64,000 nucleotides of DNA from Casuarina equisetifolia (lineage: Eukaryota; Streptophyta; Magnoliopsida; Fagales; Casuarinaceae): the NCBI GenBank assembly GCA_028551475.1, contig CM052362.1:6447354-6511353 (forward strand). The letters run 5' to 3'. The notes under the pieces are model-generated. The model saw only the letters and a program-made list of their open reading frames with translations. It ran no database searches and was not told the origin of the DNA. Below, piece after piece: positions 45,341 through 57,183 of the stretch. Position 1 is the first letter of the stretch, and every line of letters begins with the position of its first letter. A program made the position numbers and the translations under genes.

Positions 45341-47868
45341 ACCAAAACGAACGACAAGGCATTTTAAGGTGTCAAAAGGGGAGGAGGATTCTGCAGATTT
45401 TTCGAATACTACCAGCTTCCATGCTGTCCGTGTTTCAGAGAATAAGCCCATTGCAATTGCAAACCCTGGCACCCATACGCCCCTCGTTTCGGCGAGGTCT
45501 TTAACCGCGGATTGCACGGAGGCTCGCGCTCTCATCGTCTTCCTCTGAAGGCGTCAACCAGTCTCGCTGTGGCCTACCTCGTTTCTTCTCCGAAACTCTT
45601 CCTCCTTCCAAGGCACTCTCTCTTTCTCATTTCTGTGAGTATTTACGTGCGTTGAAAGGGGGTGGGGAGACAGAAGAAAACTTGTTATTTTTTGTTCTGT
45701 GTTTGTTTGATCTAAGCGGGAAAATCAGGCATTGAAGAATTCCTCTCAGGGGTTTGTAGGAGATTAGTTGTTGTTGCTTTTTTCATAAACCTGAGGCATT
45801 AAACTACCTGAGTAATTTAATTTGATTAGTATCTAGATTTTAAAGGATGGATTGATGACAAAAATTGGTTTTAATGGGCGTAGCTGTTCATTCTGTGTGA
45901 TCGTCTTCATGTTGTTTATCTTGTGGTGATGATTGAGATCAGAGTGATAAATGTAGTGGATGAAGATCAAAGTCTGTTGAAAAATGGCTTTTGGTCTTAA
46001 TGGTTGAGGATGAGCGGCCTTGGAAGTAGGGTTGAATTTTTGGGAGCTTTTGATTTTTGGTTTGCTGCTACTTATGTGATTGGATTCGGTTGAAGGTAAA
46101 TACATTTGGTAGTTTATTGTTTATTATTTTATGTTGTGTGTGTGTGTTTGGTTCTTGGCATTCTTGGCTGATTAAGTCGATAATAGTCATGATATGATAT
46201 GGGGGTTTTTCATTGTTGTTATCCTTACCTGGTGATTTTTATATAAAAAGTCTGCTAGAATTTCTTTAACTTAGAATTTCCATGATACTATATAGAGAAT
46301 TTTCTATCATTGATATTTATAATGGTATCATTATTGTTTTTTTTGCTATCTGTTGAGATTTTATTTAGAAAGTCCGCTGGATATTTCTAACTTAGTATTA
46401 GCATGATATAATGTAGACTTTTCTTTAAGTTGTTCTGAAATAGAATTTAAATGCTTAAAATTGAGAGAAAAATTTTAAATTAACAGTCACGTAATTGAAG
46501 GACGAAGATAGTTTTATTACTTTTTTGTAATAATAATGCTGGGCAGTATAATCCATGTCCAAGGTAACGAGTTCTAGCATATGGACTAAAGTTTTGAGGT
46601 TGAGCACAAATGATAGGTACTTGTAACTATTATCACTTTTGAGTTTTATTGTACCCATACATTTTCCTATTGTATCTGCTTGAAAGATTGTCTTTACTGA
46701 ATATATTTTGGTATATAATTTTTAATCTTGGTAGAAAGAAAAGTCTTTTAGTTCTGACTTTTACATGTTTACATAAGACATACTTGTAATCTTGTTATGG
46801 ATATTCAACATATTATTTAGATTGTTGAGTTACTTTGACTGGTTGCTACTAATTTATATTAATAATCCAATCAAGATGAATACAATGTGTGAAAATCAAA
46901 CAAATAAAGAAAAATCTATTAGTACCACATTTACTATATCTCTCAAGTATTTCATTGCAATAAGGAGGAGTTTGTACTTTGGCGTACTACTATCTTTACA
47001 AATAAATCTTCTTATTAATCATGTAGTTCATCAGTTTTTTTTTTTCTAAGATATCACACTATATGAATACATTGACCAGTGGTAGCCATTTTGAGAATTT
47101 TTATTATATAAGAACAATGTTGCCACGATTGCACCAAAAATAAATAGAATAAAATAAGGCTTGTATGCTTGTTCTATACTCCTTCAGTGTTTGTTTATGC
47201 TTGTGCTCTTAAGTATCCAACATTTCAAATCTATCTTTCTAGTTGTGGAAGGATATTCTTTAATGGTATCTAATATCAATTAGATGTAGATTCAACATTA
47301 ATGTTGCATATGGTTTCACTTATTATTATTATTCTTTTTTTTTTTTCTTTTTGGCTTTGATTGTTTTAGCTTAGTATCAATTTAGCTTTAATTATGTTTT
47401 ATAGTTAAATGCTTTCTTTATTGATTATGTTGAATTTGAGGGATACATGCACTTTTTGATAATTGATTGTTCCACTGCTGACAAATTGGATTGCCAATAT
47501 CCTATTAGATAAAGAAGCATTTATGCACCCAACTCCTTCAACTGACTTGGTGAATGATAATCATGTAAATCAATTAAAAATGGTTTGAAATGATAACTTT
47601 TCTGGATTTGGGTACTAAAGTAGACAAATCTGCTTGAAATGATTTTAATTTTTTATTTCTTTTGAATATGATCAGCTCCTGTTGATGGTAAATCATCTTG
47701 ATTTTTATTGCTTCAGACTTCACTGAGAAGGAGGTGAATATGATGATAGAAGCTGGTGCAACAGCTGTCGGTCTAGGCCCACTTTGCTTACGAGTTGATA
47801 CTGCAACAGTGGCACTTCTGTCAACTCTAATGTTATGGTCTGACTCTCAGCAATCATCTGCTTTCTAA
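45341..47868 (+). pseudogene. RsmE pseudogene, unit B (exons 3-7 deleted)
   Basis: Exon 1 is recognisable from ATG 45421 (MLSVFQRISPLQLQTLAPIR), but a +1 insertion brings a stop at 45502-45504. Exon 2 (about 46540-46617) has a destroyed upstream AG and an in-frame TAG at 46575-46577. Sequence then jumps at about 46,715 from intron 2 to the equivalent of 39,165 in intron 7, removing exons 3-7. Exon 8 (47717-47868) survives at full length and ends in TAA. The knot loop is changed (LGPLCLRVDTA instead of LGPLRLRVETA), so the enzyme is dead. Confidence 0.9.
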
Positions 47869-48009
47869 CTCTCTTGCAAGGAGATCTAATATGCCGATCT
47901 TCCAGATACTCCAAGAATGTTTTCTTTCACCTTGCTGCACATCTATATGATGGGTGAGACATCCTTGCGATAAGGTTCAATTGGCCTGTGAGATGATATT
48001 TTCCTGGTT

Positions 48010-48850
48010 CTGGGTCAGCATACATGGATGCATATAACTAGGACGGTGGAGCACAAGCGGCTAGAAGGGAGAAGAAAGTTGGGTAGGTTGACATGTAACC
48101 TGTACTTTCTGGTTAATAGGAAGGAGATGCTGCTCTTCTCATCTGTGCTTAAGTCGTATCTTGTTTTCTCTTGGACTAGATTTCTACTTGTAGGGATGAT
48201 GAGGGAGTTGTTGTGGAAAAGTTGAAAATTTGTTTCTGGGAATGACTGGGAAAATAAAATTGTCTTCCGGACCTCTGGTTTCAATTTTGTCTTGATAAGA
48301 TATTTGTGTGTTTTCTTCAAATACTGAAAATTGCCTTCTTCATAATAGAGGATTGTATGCCTACTCCGTAGCCACCAAGGGAAAATTAAAAGGCTTATAG
48401 GAAAAGAGATGACAACTGTGAACACTGATTCTACTTTTAAGCTTAAAAAAAAAAAACTAAAACCAAAAAGACATAATGGCCTTTCAGCAAGTTTACCATT
48501 AAAACCACGTAATCTGCCCAAAGTTTGCTTTTAATCTTGGTCACGTGAGCTAGGGAAGAACCTGATAGCTGAGGAAGGTGTGGTCATTTTTACCCGTGCC
48601 TTGGAGCTCTCTAAATGGGGAAACCGCAAAACAGAGAGGCAGTCGGTTTTGAGGCGTTGCTCAACGGGACCAGGTATGTATGTGAATCTCTAAATTAGAA
48701 GAATTTGTTGTTGTTGTTGTTTGAATGATAGAAGTTGTTGGTGGCCTTGAGTAGTTAACGGTGGGTGTTTCCATTGCTGGTAGGAAAGGGAACCCAAGTG
48801 TAGTGTTGGAAGGATTGCTGTTTTTGAAGTGTCGGGAATATTAAACTTGG
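48010..48850 (+). pseudogene. Unit B remnant of the RsmE 3' flank and PPR-gene 5' region
   Basis: Nearly identical to 40,440-41,285 in unit A and related to 60,760-61,010 plus 61,340-61,640 in unit C. It contains gaaacagagaggcagt-like leader sequence and the ccaggtatgt donor, but no PPR coding sequence. Confidence 0.65.
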
Positions 48851-49119
48851 TGAGTAGATTTTTTTATTTATTATTTTTTTATTACTAAATATTACCTTCC
48901 TAGTGGAGAAAATTAAAACACACTAGAAACTTGAGTGCATCAGAGATATAAGATTGAAGAATGCAAGTATATTTGCAAAAACAGTAAAAAAAATATACAC
49001 TAAAAGGCCATAAACAGCTCATTACATAGGAAAGGAGTGACCAAGCACAGAGCTATCTATCTGAAAACCAAAAACGGCCCCAAAAAATCTTATTATTATA
49101 TGAACGTTTAGTTACAAAT

Positions 49120-51216
49120 CTAAATTGCTGACACAAGATGTGTCCAACCACCAACATCGAATGGGACCTGACTTTCACTGACTGATATCTTCTTTTTCTG
49201 CCAGCATGTTGAGTCGTAATTGCTTTGCCTCCTGCGGATTAAGCTGTTCCTCCACGGGAAGTACTTGGGATATTCACAATTGTTGCTCCCGCTTGCCTTC
49301 GGAAAGGTGGCTTCTTCATCCAGACACTTTGGCTTAACTTTGACATCGGTCACAGCACTTTCCACAGGTCCTTCATCTACCACAACCTCTGCTGCAGGCT
49401 TCTTCCTCAACAGTTTCTGGCACATGATGGTGTCTTGGAAATCAAGGAAAGTATACTCCAGAAACTGTAGCCTCTCTGAGTTTGTCATCTTAGAGAACCC
49501 AAATGAAGTTGTCCATGTCTGCAGAGCAGTAGGAGCAGCAGGCAAAACCAACCTCTCCACTCCCAGAGCCATCAACTGTTTTTCAAGCTCATCCATCAAT
49601 ATGCCACACATTCCACATCTACGATAGTTAAAGCTAGTGCAAACAAGAGGTACTTCAGCCACCTTTTCTCCATGAATCTTAATGATAGCCACAGAAATTA
49701 CTTCACTGTTCCTTTCTAAAAGCACAGTGTAGAAGCCAGAGTATCTTGATTGGTTTAGCTCTGACCCTGGACTGAAAATTACCTCTTCAACGAGGTCTCT
49801 GTTGGTATGAGGATCTTTCACCGGCTCAAAGCAGTTGTGCATTACTTTCAGAGCAGCTTTGAGCTTGCTGTCATTCTCGGTCGAGGCCTTCATATCATCA
49901 GAATCAAGACTACAGCTTTCAGGACTCGTCCCACACTTGAGCAGTGTCCATGTCAAACTCTCACCACCCACTGGAATTGGTTTTCCCAAAAGCCTTCCAA
50001 GACCCAAAAATATATGCTCACACTTTCTGCCACAAAACTCACGATCTTGACTTGCTTCCTCTTCATTCCTTCGGCACCCACCATGAAATTTTTGCTCGCA
50101 TTGCTTGCAAGTAATGAAATGATAATCCATAGAATTGCTTTTGTTTACTTGAAGATCACTGCGGCCACAAATTCTACAAACGCATGATGGGCAAAACCAA
50201 TCGCCAGCAGGAACATCCTTCAAGCCAAGACACCATCTGTGGAATGAAGATGGGCACCGATCACATAAAACCAACTCACCCCCATAGTGACAAACAGTGC
50301 AGAAATCGTCATTCTCTTGAAGCTTTCTTGTAAGGGTTTTGCTCTGATCACTACTCATCGCCTGCCGTTGGCAATCTTGTAGACTCCTCCCATCTTCAAG
50401 TATAATATTGGCAGCCGGTCGGTGATTTGAACTATTAGCATGAGCTTCAAAACCGGTGAGAGTGAAGAGTTTATGGCAACAACCGCACTCAACCCCATCA
50501 CGAGTCAAGTACCCTTCTTTCAGAGGAGCCAAACCATTCTTACCACGGTAATGTACTCTTGTCCCAGGCAACACCACATCGTTTTCTACCAACCAAGATA
50601 AACTTACGTGGGATTTGTGGTTTGAGGAACCACGAATTCCTCCTTCCTTCCCCCTTTTTCTTGATAGGATCACACTTTTTCTTGGATTTGCCCTCATTTT
50701 CTTCATATTCTTGAGCATCTTTCCTGTTCTTCTCTTTAGATGGCTGGCTGAGTCGCCCCTAACTTCATCGTTGACGTTGATCGATTCCATGGGCTCAAGA
50801 TTACGATCAGCCGTTTCCCAAATAGAGGAAGAACCAGAAACAGAGGCCTCAGTTTCAGGAACAGAACAGGGAGCAACAGATTCAATTTGGGGAACAGAAT
50901 TCGACCCAACACCACTCTCAAAATAATTTTCTTGATCAATACAGGCTTTACATGCTGTTCGAAGGGAGTAGAAACACCTTCCACAGGGTGAGGTGTAGCG
51001 CAACTGAAACCTTTCTCCCTTCCGACGGTACCAAAACACCCACCCCATCGCCGACAGATGCTTTCTGGCCTTTACTTTCAGATCTTCCTTGTTGAGAGAA
51101 TTCTTACACAGATACCAATCCACGGCAGCCTTGGGGCAATACTCGGGCTCAACAGCAAGCACATCGGGAGGGAAACAACGATTCTCCATTGCAGAACAAT
51201 GAGCGAAAGAAAACAA
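49120..51216 (-). CDS. IDM1-like PHD-finger/acetyltransferase protein, copy B
   Basis: Intronless, 698 residues, differing from copy A at a few percent of positions. It has the same domain order: N-terminal module, TDBD/Jas-like domain, C4HC3 PHD finger, second Cys-rich finger, GNAT-like fold. All eight PHD ligands are kept (FCTVCHYGGELVLCDRCPSS and onward). Differences include a small insertion (ANPRKSVILSRKRGKEGG versus ANSVIGSRKRGKDGG), C-to-R after ICG, C-to-F in the CEHI.LG stretch, and C-to-S in the RY.GFY stretch; none hits a PHD ligand. The frame is open throughout, so the copy is either young or under constraint. Probably a nuclear histone reader/acetyltransferase like copy A. Confidence 0.9.
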   Translation of the reverse strand: MFSFAHCSAMENRCFPPDVLAVEPEYCPKAAVDWYLCKNSLNKEDLKVKARKHLSAMGWVFWYRRKGERFQLRYTSPCGRCFYSLRTACKACIDQENYFESGVGSNSVPQIESVAPCSVPETEASVSGSSSIWETADRNLEPMESINVNDEVRGDSASHLKRRTGKMLKNMKKMRANPRKSVILSRKRGKEGGIRGSSNHKSHVSLSWLVENDVVLPGTRVHYRGKNGLAPLKEGYLTRDGVECGCCHKLFTLTGFEAHANSSNHRPAANIILEDGRSLQDCQRQAMSSDQSKTLTRKLQENDDFCTVCHYGGELVLCDRCPSSFHRWCLGLKDVPAGDWFCPSCVCRICGRSDLQVNKSNSMDYHFITCKQCEQKFHGGCRRNEEEASQDREFCGRKCEHIFLGLGRLLGKPIPVGGESLTWTLLKCGTSPESCSLDSDDMKASTENDSKLKAALKVMHNCFEPVKDPHTNRDLVEEVIFSPGSELNQSRYSGFYTVLLERNSEVISVAIIKIHGEKVAEVPLVCTSFNYRRCGMCGILMDELEKQLMALGVERLVLPAAPTALQTWTTSFGFSKMTNSERLQFLEYTFLDFQDTIMCQKLLRKKPAAEVVVDEGPVESAVTDVKVKPKCLDEEATFPKASGSNNCEYPKYFPWRNSLIRRRQSNYDSTCWQKKKISVSESQVPFDVGGWTHLVSAI

Positions 51217-51330
51217 ATCTAGGATTTTCAGAGTTTGAGAGAGGAAAACTAGGGTTTTGAGTGAGAGGAAGAAGAGGGATTTGGTTTCCGATCAAATGGA
51301 TTTTGTGAGCAACGGTCGGATTCTGCAGTG

Positions 51331-51336
51331 TTTATA
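51331..51336 (-). promoter_or_regulatory. Putative TATA box of PHD gene B
   Basis: TATAAA on the minus strand at the same distance from the ATG as in copy A. The region just upstream differs by a short expansion of the ggagacagct.tt motif (51,365-51,405). Confidence 0.55.
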
Positions 51337-51799
51337 ACGGGCAGAAGACATGTCACAAACACGATGGGAGACAGCTGTTTACAACGGTGGACAGGAGACA
51401 GCTTTTATATTTGACAATGACGTTCATTTTTTATTTTAACGTCTCAAATATATGTTTATTCTCTTTACTTGTATAAATTTACACCTAATAAATTTTATTA
51501 CTAACAGGAAAAAAATGACGTTATTATAAAATAAAAATTAAAGTATAGATGAAATATAATTTATTGATTATAAACAAATTAAATTTAAAATAGTGCCATT
51601 ATCATTTATTTCACCCAACTAATTTGATATTTAGTTAATAAATTAAGAATCCCAAGTTGTATGTATTGATAACCTGTTTTATTTTAAAAAATTACACATA
51701 TAAATTAATCAAATGCTATCCCTAGAGAACTATCTCAAAACTCAATTTACGTTTTGTATATTAATTATCCATCAAGATAAATAAACAAGATTAGCAGTA

Positions 51800-52150
51800 T
51801 ATGCATGTTTTGTTATTGTTTTGTTAGTAGAACAAGGGGCATGGGTTGAAGGATTTCGCTCTGTTTGTGCCCCAACCGAAAAGGGGGATTTTGTGATTTT
51901 GAAGGTGGGCATGAAGGATTTTTGTATGGATGATTGGGTAACCTAGAATTAGGACCTTAAGAGGGGTTTGTAAGTATGCCCCTCTATCTTGTCTTCCTTC
52001 TTTTTGGGAAGTAAATTAATGTGAAGAAGATGTATAACCTTTTTTTTTAGTAAAAGGTGGAGTTTTATGTCTAAATTTTTGATATAATTGCTATAATTTG
52101 TGATGTCTCTAGCAAGTTGCTTTATTAGATTTTTATTTTATAAATTTTGT
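51800..52150 (+). pseudogene. EVE-gene 3' fragment, unit C left end
   Basis: Close copy of the 44.2-kb fragment (gcatgggttgaaggattt.gctctgttt, gtgattttgaaggtgggcat, aattaggaccttaagagggg). It shares the same internal deletion relative to the EVE gene, so both derive from one already degraded copy. Confidence 0.75.
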
Positions 52151-52472
52151 CTGTTTTAATCGATTTTGAAAATATCACATGATTTCTTTGTGGGAACTGC
52201 TTTCTCGTAACAAAATTGGTTTTTTCATTGCAATTATAAGTTCTGTACTCTGTAATGTTTTCAGTGTGAACGAGGATAACGTTACTTTTCAATTTGTAAT
52301 TATGAGCGGGACCAAAATGGATAAGATAGGATACAACGGTAGGATATAGCTGGACACAATGGTCTTCGGCACGTGCGAATGACAGTTAAGAAATAGATGG
52401 GAGATAGCTGCTCAGACAGATGACCATCCGCATGTGCGCACTGAGCTCCCAAATCACCCGCACGCCTCCCAA

Positions 52473-52917
52473 CTCCCTTAACTGACTTCGTGAATGATAA
52501 TCATGTTCAATTAATGTAAATCAATTGAACATGATTGGAAATGATAACTTTTCTGGATTTGGGGTACTAAAGTAGTCAAATTTGCTTGAAATGATTTTAA
52601 TTTTTTATTTCTTTTGAATATGATCAGCTCCTGTTGATGTTAAATCATGTTGATTTTTAATGCTTCAGACTTCATCGCGAAGGAGGTGAATATAATGATA
52701 GAAGCTGGTGCAATAGCTGTCGGTCTTGGCCCACTTCGCTTACGAGTTGAAACTGCAGCAGTTGCACTTCTGTCAACTCTAATGCTATGGTCTAACTCTC
52801 AACAATCATATGCTTCCTAGCTCTCTTGCTAGGAGATCTAATTTGCTAATCTTCTAGATACTCCAAGAATGTTTTCTTTCACCTTGCTACACATCTATAT
52901 GATGGGTGAGACATCCT
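52473..52917 (+). pseudogene. RsmE exon 8 fragment, unit C
   Basis: Begins abruptly inside RsmE intron 7 (aactgacttcgtgaatgata). It continues through exon 8 (52669-52820, ending TAG, with LGPLRLRVETAAVALLSTLM kept) into the 3' flank. Exons 1-7 are absent. The 3' flank is interrupted at 52918 by the Copia element and resumes at 60715. Confidence 0.85.
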
Positions 52918-53636
52918 TGTTGGCTCATTGTATAAGTCCATGTAATGTGGGCTTATATCAATGATGCATAAATGATCATTCCTATTGTAGCGATGTAATA
53001 TGATTTTATTGGTTCATTTAATTGTATACACATTGTACATATATTCCCCTTTTGCATATATGATACTGGTTGGTGTGGGCCGTTGTCCATCTTATAGACT
53101 TTGATAAGTAAGGCTATTTGTATGGACATTTTATTAATTGGCTAAATTCCTTCTCTACCTCTCCGTTTATATATATATTTAATATATTTAATATTACTAA
53201 AGGGAGATATTTTGGAGATAACAACGAAATATGTTTTATTGCATTTAGTCGTGGGAAACTGTCCCTCAGGGCAGTTTTGCCACCTCATCCATCATGCCCT
53301 CTCTCCCGTAAAACACTAAGCACACAACTCACTAATAACCCACGACTCATATACACCAAGTAACCGCTTATTCACACAAGTAAATAAAATGGGCTTTTAC
53401 GCAGTCATTGTTATCACCTTCTCTTTAACCTTTTCATGCAGTAACTTTTGGCTATCTCATCAAGTTAGTATTTGGAGAGAATAGAGTAGAAGACTTAGTC
53501 CAAAATGACGGCGCAAATGGAAAAATACGATATGTCTTCTGATTTATTTATGTTACATATATTGAACCCATTATTTCTCCATGATCAATGCTTAGATCCT
53601 ATAAAAGAGTCTCATTTGAGACGAAATTTTCTAACA
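52918..53636 (+). repeat. 5' LTR of the Copia element
   Basis: Contains a TATA-like run (gtttatatatatatttaat, about 53165-53183) followed by a transcribed-region-like segment, and ends ctaaca. It has the expected TG...CA termini and a counterpart at 59999-60709. Confidence 0.92.
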
Positions 53637-53638
53637 AT

Positions 53639-53650
53639 TGGTATTAGAGC
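53639..53650 (+). other. Primer-binding site
   Basis: tggtattagagc, two bases after the 5' LTR, differs by one base from the usual Copia sequence complementary to the 3' end of initiator methionine tRNA. Confidence 0.85.
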
Positions 53651-55130
53651 AATTTTAGCATTGATTTGGTGAGCCAAATCGAAACAAAATTACGTTTTGG
53701 TACTAATCTAAAAATGAGTTTTTTGTATTTTTTATAGTCCAAAAATTTCAAACTCAGATCTGAGCTAAACCAGTGGTCCTTTGGACCGGATGAGGTCAGA
53801 TTCGAAACCAACATGGCTTGCTGATTCTGTCAATGCCAAGAACCACCAGAAACGGTGGCATTCCGACGGGGTCGCACGAGACCCAACCCGACCTGAATTG
53901 GGTCAGGCTGCCACTAGCCGCCGTTCGCCTTTGAAGAGGTCACCGGAGATAAATCGTTCTCCGACGATCTCAACGAAGTCTCGACCGGCCGGAGAACCAG
54001 CCGGACAGACGTCGAACCGGCCAAATCGGGCTTCCCGATTTCAATCGAATTTGGTTTAATCCAGATTTGGCCGCCGACAGGCACTGAAGTGCCGTCGTCT
54101 ATGGCATCGGACGTTGGCTATGAGCCAAAGATTTCGAAGACACCTCAATCGGCTGGAGAACTGGCCGCTCTGATGGCAAACTGGCCATATTGGCTGAAAT
54201 CGGCTGAGTTGGCCTGAATCGGCTGAGTTAGCTTGAACCAGCCGAGTTGAGTCGGCCGAACCCGCCATACCGACCTACAGCCTCTTCCGGCGGTGCGTGG
54301 AGGCGCATGAAGGCACGTCAGAGACCCTTTTTTACGCTAAAATTTTTATAATTTTAATTTGAATATTTTGATGCAATTTATTTTAAATAATTGTCTCTAT
54401 TTGATGATTATTTGGATCAAAAATTTTTAATTAATTTTATATGGCATACTTGTATGCTAGCATGTGATGATTAACTGTTTGAAAAATTAATTATGGCCTT
54501 CTGAATGTTATTTGTTTATTTAAATGTTATATTAGGCCGTTTTAGTCAAGCATACAATTATATGACACTTAAGGTGTTAATTAAGTGTAAATTTAGAGAC
54601 AAGTGTCCATCTTTTAATTAAAAAAAAAGTTGCACATTTGGATTGTGAGTAGTGTATGTTTTATCCCGCAGCACAAACCGAACTCATAGCTTGATTGAGT
54701 TGTGACAACCACAGTGGCACACCTTGGTTAGGTGATGGGTTTGTGTTTTGTGCATTTGAGGGATTTTTCCAAGTACACGGGAGTCATGTGATTTAATTGG
54801 ATTGTGACCACCATAGTGGCGTAATTTAATTGAATTATGAGACTTTGTTCTTGTACTGTGGATGAGTCCAATCCTAGTACGTTTCATTCTCCCACAGGAG
54901 GTGATTATGTGTTAGGAATTGGATGTTGCACAACTAGCATGCCTGGATTTGGCTTAGTCTTTACAATCCATACACCCACAGGTGGTGGATTGTGATGATT
55001 GGTTCTTCCTTATGATAGTTGTTGTGTGGAGAGTTTCTGGATGGCATGTCATGTCGACTGCCCGCAAGTGTTTATATGATAATGCTTGTGAAACTCTCTT
55101 CTTATCTACTCATTGTGTGCTCCTGTTATG
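53651..55130 (+). other. Long untranslated leader of the Copia element
   Basis: About 1.5 kb between primer-binding site and gag. The part at 53,780-54,300 is strikingly GC-rich (ccggccgga-type) compared with the rest of the window and holds repeats of a cggctgagttgg/ccgagttg motif at 54,170-54,260. No protein is recognised. Confidence 0.6.
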
Positions 55131-55139
55131 AATTATGAA

Positions 55140-55985
55140 TTATAGCAACTTTCACAGTCAACAACTACACAATAACCATAGAAATCTTGACTGGATCGAA
55201 CTTCAAGAAATAGTTGGCTGATCTCCGCTTCGCTTTGCGGATTTCTGATCTACATTCAGTCCTCACTACTAAAAGTCAAAGGATCCTACTAAGGCTAGCA
55301 CAGAAGAGTATAGGAATAAGTGTGCTACTTGGGCTAGAAAGAATGAGTTTTGTATATTAACAATGCAAAGGACAATTGAGGATCACCTTCAGGCGGATTT
55401 ACCGCCGATGACACTACTAAGGAATTTCTTGAGGCAATGAGAAACAGTATACACTGCCCATTAATGCTCTAGCTGAAGTGCTTCTGCAAGAGTTATTTGA
55501 TCTTAAGTATGATGGGTCCATGCTTGTAAGGAATTATATCATGAAGGTGATTGACTATAAGGCCAAACTCAAGAAGGCAGATGTTCCCCTTTCTGATGCA
55601 ATCATCATTCATAAGGTTTTGAATAGCCTCCCTGCTGACTTTGCTGTTCTTAAGACAACTTATCATATGCGGCATGAACAGTGGACAACAAATGAGCTGT
55701 TAGCTCAAGTGATGGTTGAAGAGAAGCAATTAAGAGCTAATAAAAGTCGAGTTGCCTTATATACTCAGGGAGCTAGTTTTAGTAAAAACAGAAGATTCAA
55801 GTCTCAACGTAATAGAGACCCTAAAAGGGCTCGCCCAACTTTCCATGAAGTAGCCCTCAGGGTAGTGTTGCTGGGACAAGGAGATCTCAAATGGCTACTA
55901 GGGTCAAGCTAGATGAGATCGCATGTTTTTATTGCAGGGCAAAGGGGCATAAGAAACCTGATTGTCCCAGGCTTAAGAAGAGCAA
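55140..55985 (+). pseudogene. Copia gag remnant with CCHC zinc knuckle
   Basis: A UBN2/gag-like region is recognisable but starts with stops and frame changes before 55478. An open stretch 55478-55912 follows (LLQELFDLKYDGSMLVRNYI...). After a frame change the zinc knuckle CFYCRAKGHKKPDC (55924-55965) shows the CX2CX4HX4C pattern. It would form the particle and bind element RNA, but is broken here. Confidence 0.85.
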
Positions 55986-56039
55986 GGAAAAGCGCCCAGA
56001 TGGAGATAATTGCTCTTTAGCTTATGTTTGTGAGTCTCA

Positions 56040-56481
56040 TATGGTAGAAACACCCTCTAGTTCTTGATGGTTAGATACATGTGCCACTAACCATGTAACA
56101 TTTACCATTCAGGGATTCGTAAACCAGAGGAGGCCAAGTCAGGATGAGAAGTATCTCTTTGTAGGGAACAACGTGAAGGTTGATGTGGAGTTCGTTGAAG
56201 ATGTCACCTTGCTTTTAGAGACTGGTTTTAGGGTGACTTTATATAACACCTTTTATATACCACCCTTTAGACGGAATCTAGTTTCAGTTTCTTTGTTGGA
56301 CAAATTACGGTATTCTTTTGAAGTTAAGAACTCCATTATTAATGTATGTTTTGATTCGAACCTTGTTGGTTATTGCACTTTGAATCATGGTTTATATAAG
56401 ATTTGTTTATCCTCACATGAGATCTATGTTACAATGAATGATGAACGTAATGTTCCTAAGAGGGTGATGTTTAAAGAGTAA
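56040..56481 (+). pseudogene. Copia aspartic protease region and GAG-pre-integrase start
   Basis: An in-frame TGA (56065-56067) precedes WLDTCATNHVT. The expected catalytic D-T/S-G triad reads D-T-C (56074-56082), so the active-site glycine is lost. The frame then continues to 56481 through FYIPPFRRNLVSVSLLDKL, typical of the segment after the protease. Confidence 0.8.
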
Positions 56482-57183
56482 TCATATACATTATGGCATA
56501 AGAGACTCTACCACATTTCAAAAGAGAGAATACAAAGGTTGATAAAAGTAAGAATTTTGCCCACTCTTAATAAAGATTTGGAAACTTGTGTGGATTGTTG
56601 TAGAGGTAAGTTAACTAAGACAGAGAAGAAGACTACAGTTCACTGTTATGATTTGTTGGGTGTGGTACACACTGATATAAGTGGTCCATATAGACCAACA
56701 CTACAAGGTGATGTTTATTTCATTACCTTTATAGATGATTTCTCACATTATGGATATGTGTATTTGATCAAAGAGCAGTCAGAGTCTCTTGAGAAGTTTA
56801 AGGAATTTAAGGTTGAAGTTGAGAAACAATTGGGAAAGAGTATAAAGATTGTGAGATCTGATCGAGGTGGAGAATACTATGGGAGACATGGTGACACAGG
56901 ACAGCATAAGGGACCATTTGCTCAGTATTTACAAGATTCTGGCATAATAGCTCAATTCACTATGCCAAGGAGCCCAGAGCAGAATGGTGTCGCTAAGAGG
57001 CGAAATAGAACTTTGATGGATATGGTTAGAAGCATGATGAGTGGGAGTAATCTACCCCAGTTTCTATGGGGAGAAGCCTTAAAGACTTCTATGTATATTC
57101 TTAATCGTGTTCTTACTAAAGTAGTTCACTTGACTCTGTTTGAGTTATTTAAGGGACGCAAACCTAGTTTAAATCATATTTAA
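56482..57183 (+). pseudogene. Copia integrase
   Basis: The zinc-binding region (H...H then [10 protein letters not shown]) is split by a stop at 56479-56481. The catalytic core has D (HTDISGP, 56673), D (RSDRGGEYY, 56859) and E ([15 protein letters not shown], 56976). It ends at an in-frame TAA (57181-57183), after which the expected VWGCPAEVKLYNP continues in the same frame. Confidence 0.88.

Noticed and set aside
53781..54268. Open frames in the GC-rich Copia leader
   Set aside because: Arg/Ser/Pro-rich translations without domains; high GC suppresses stops. Treated as untranslated leader.
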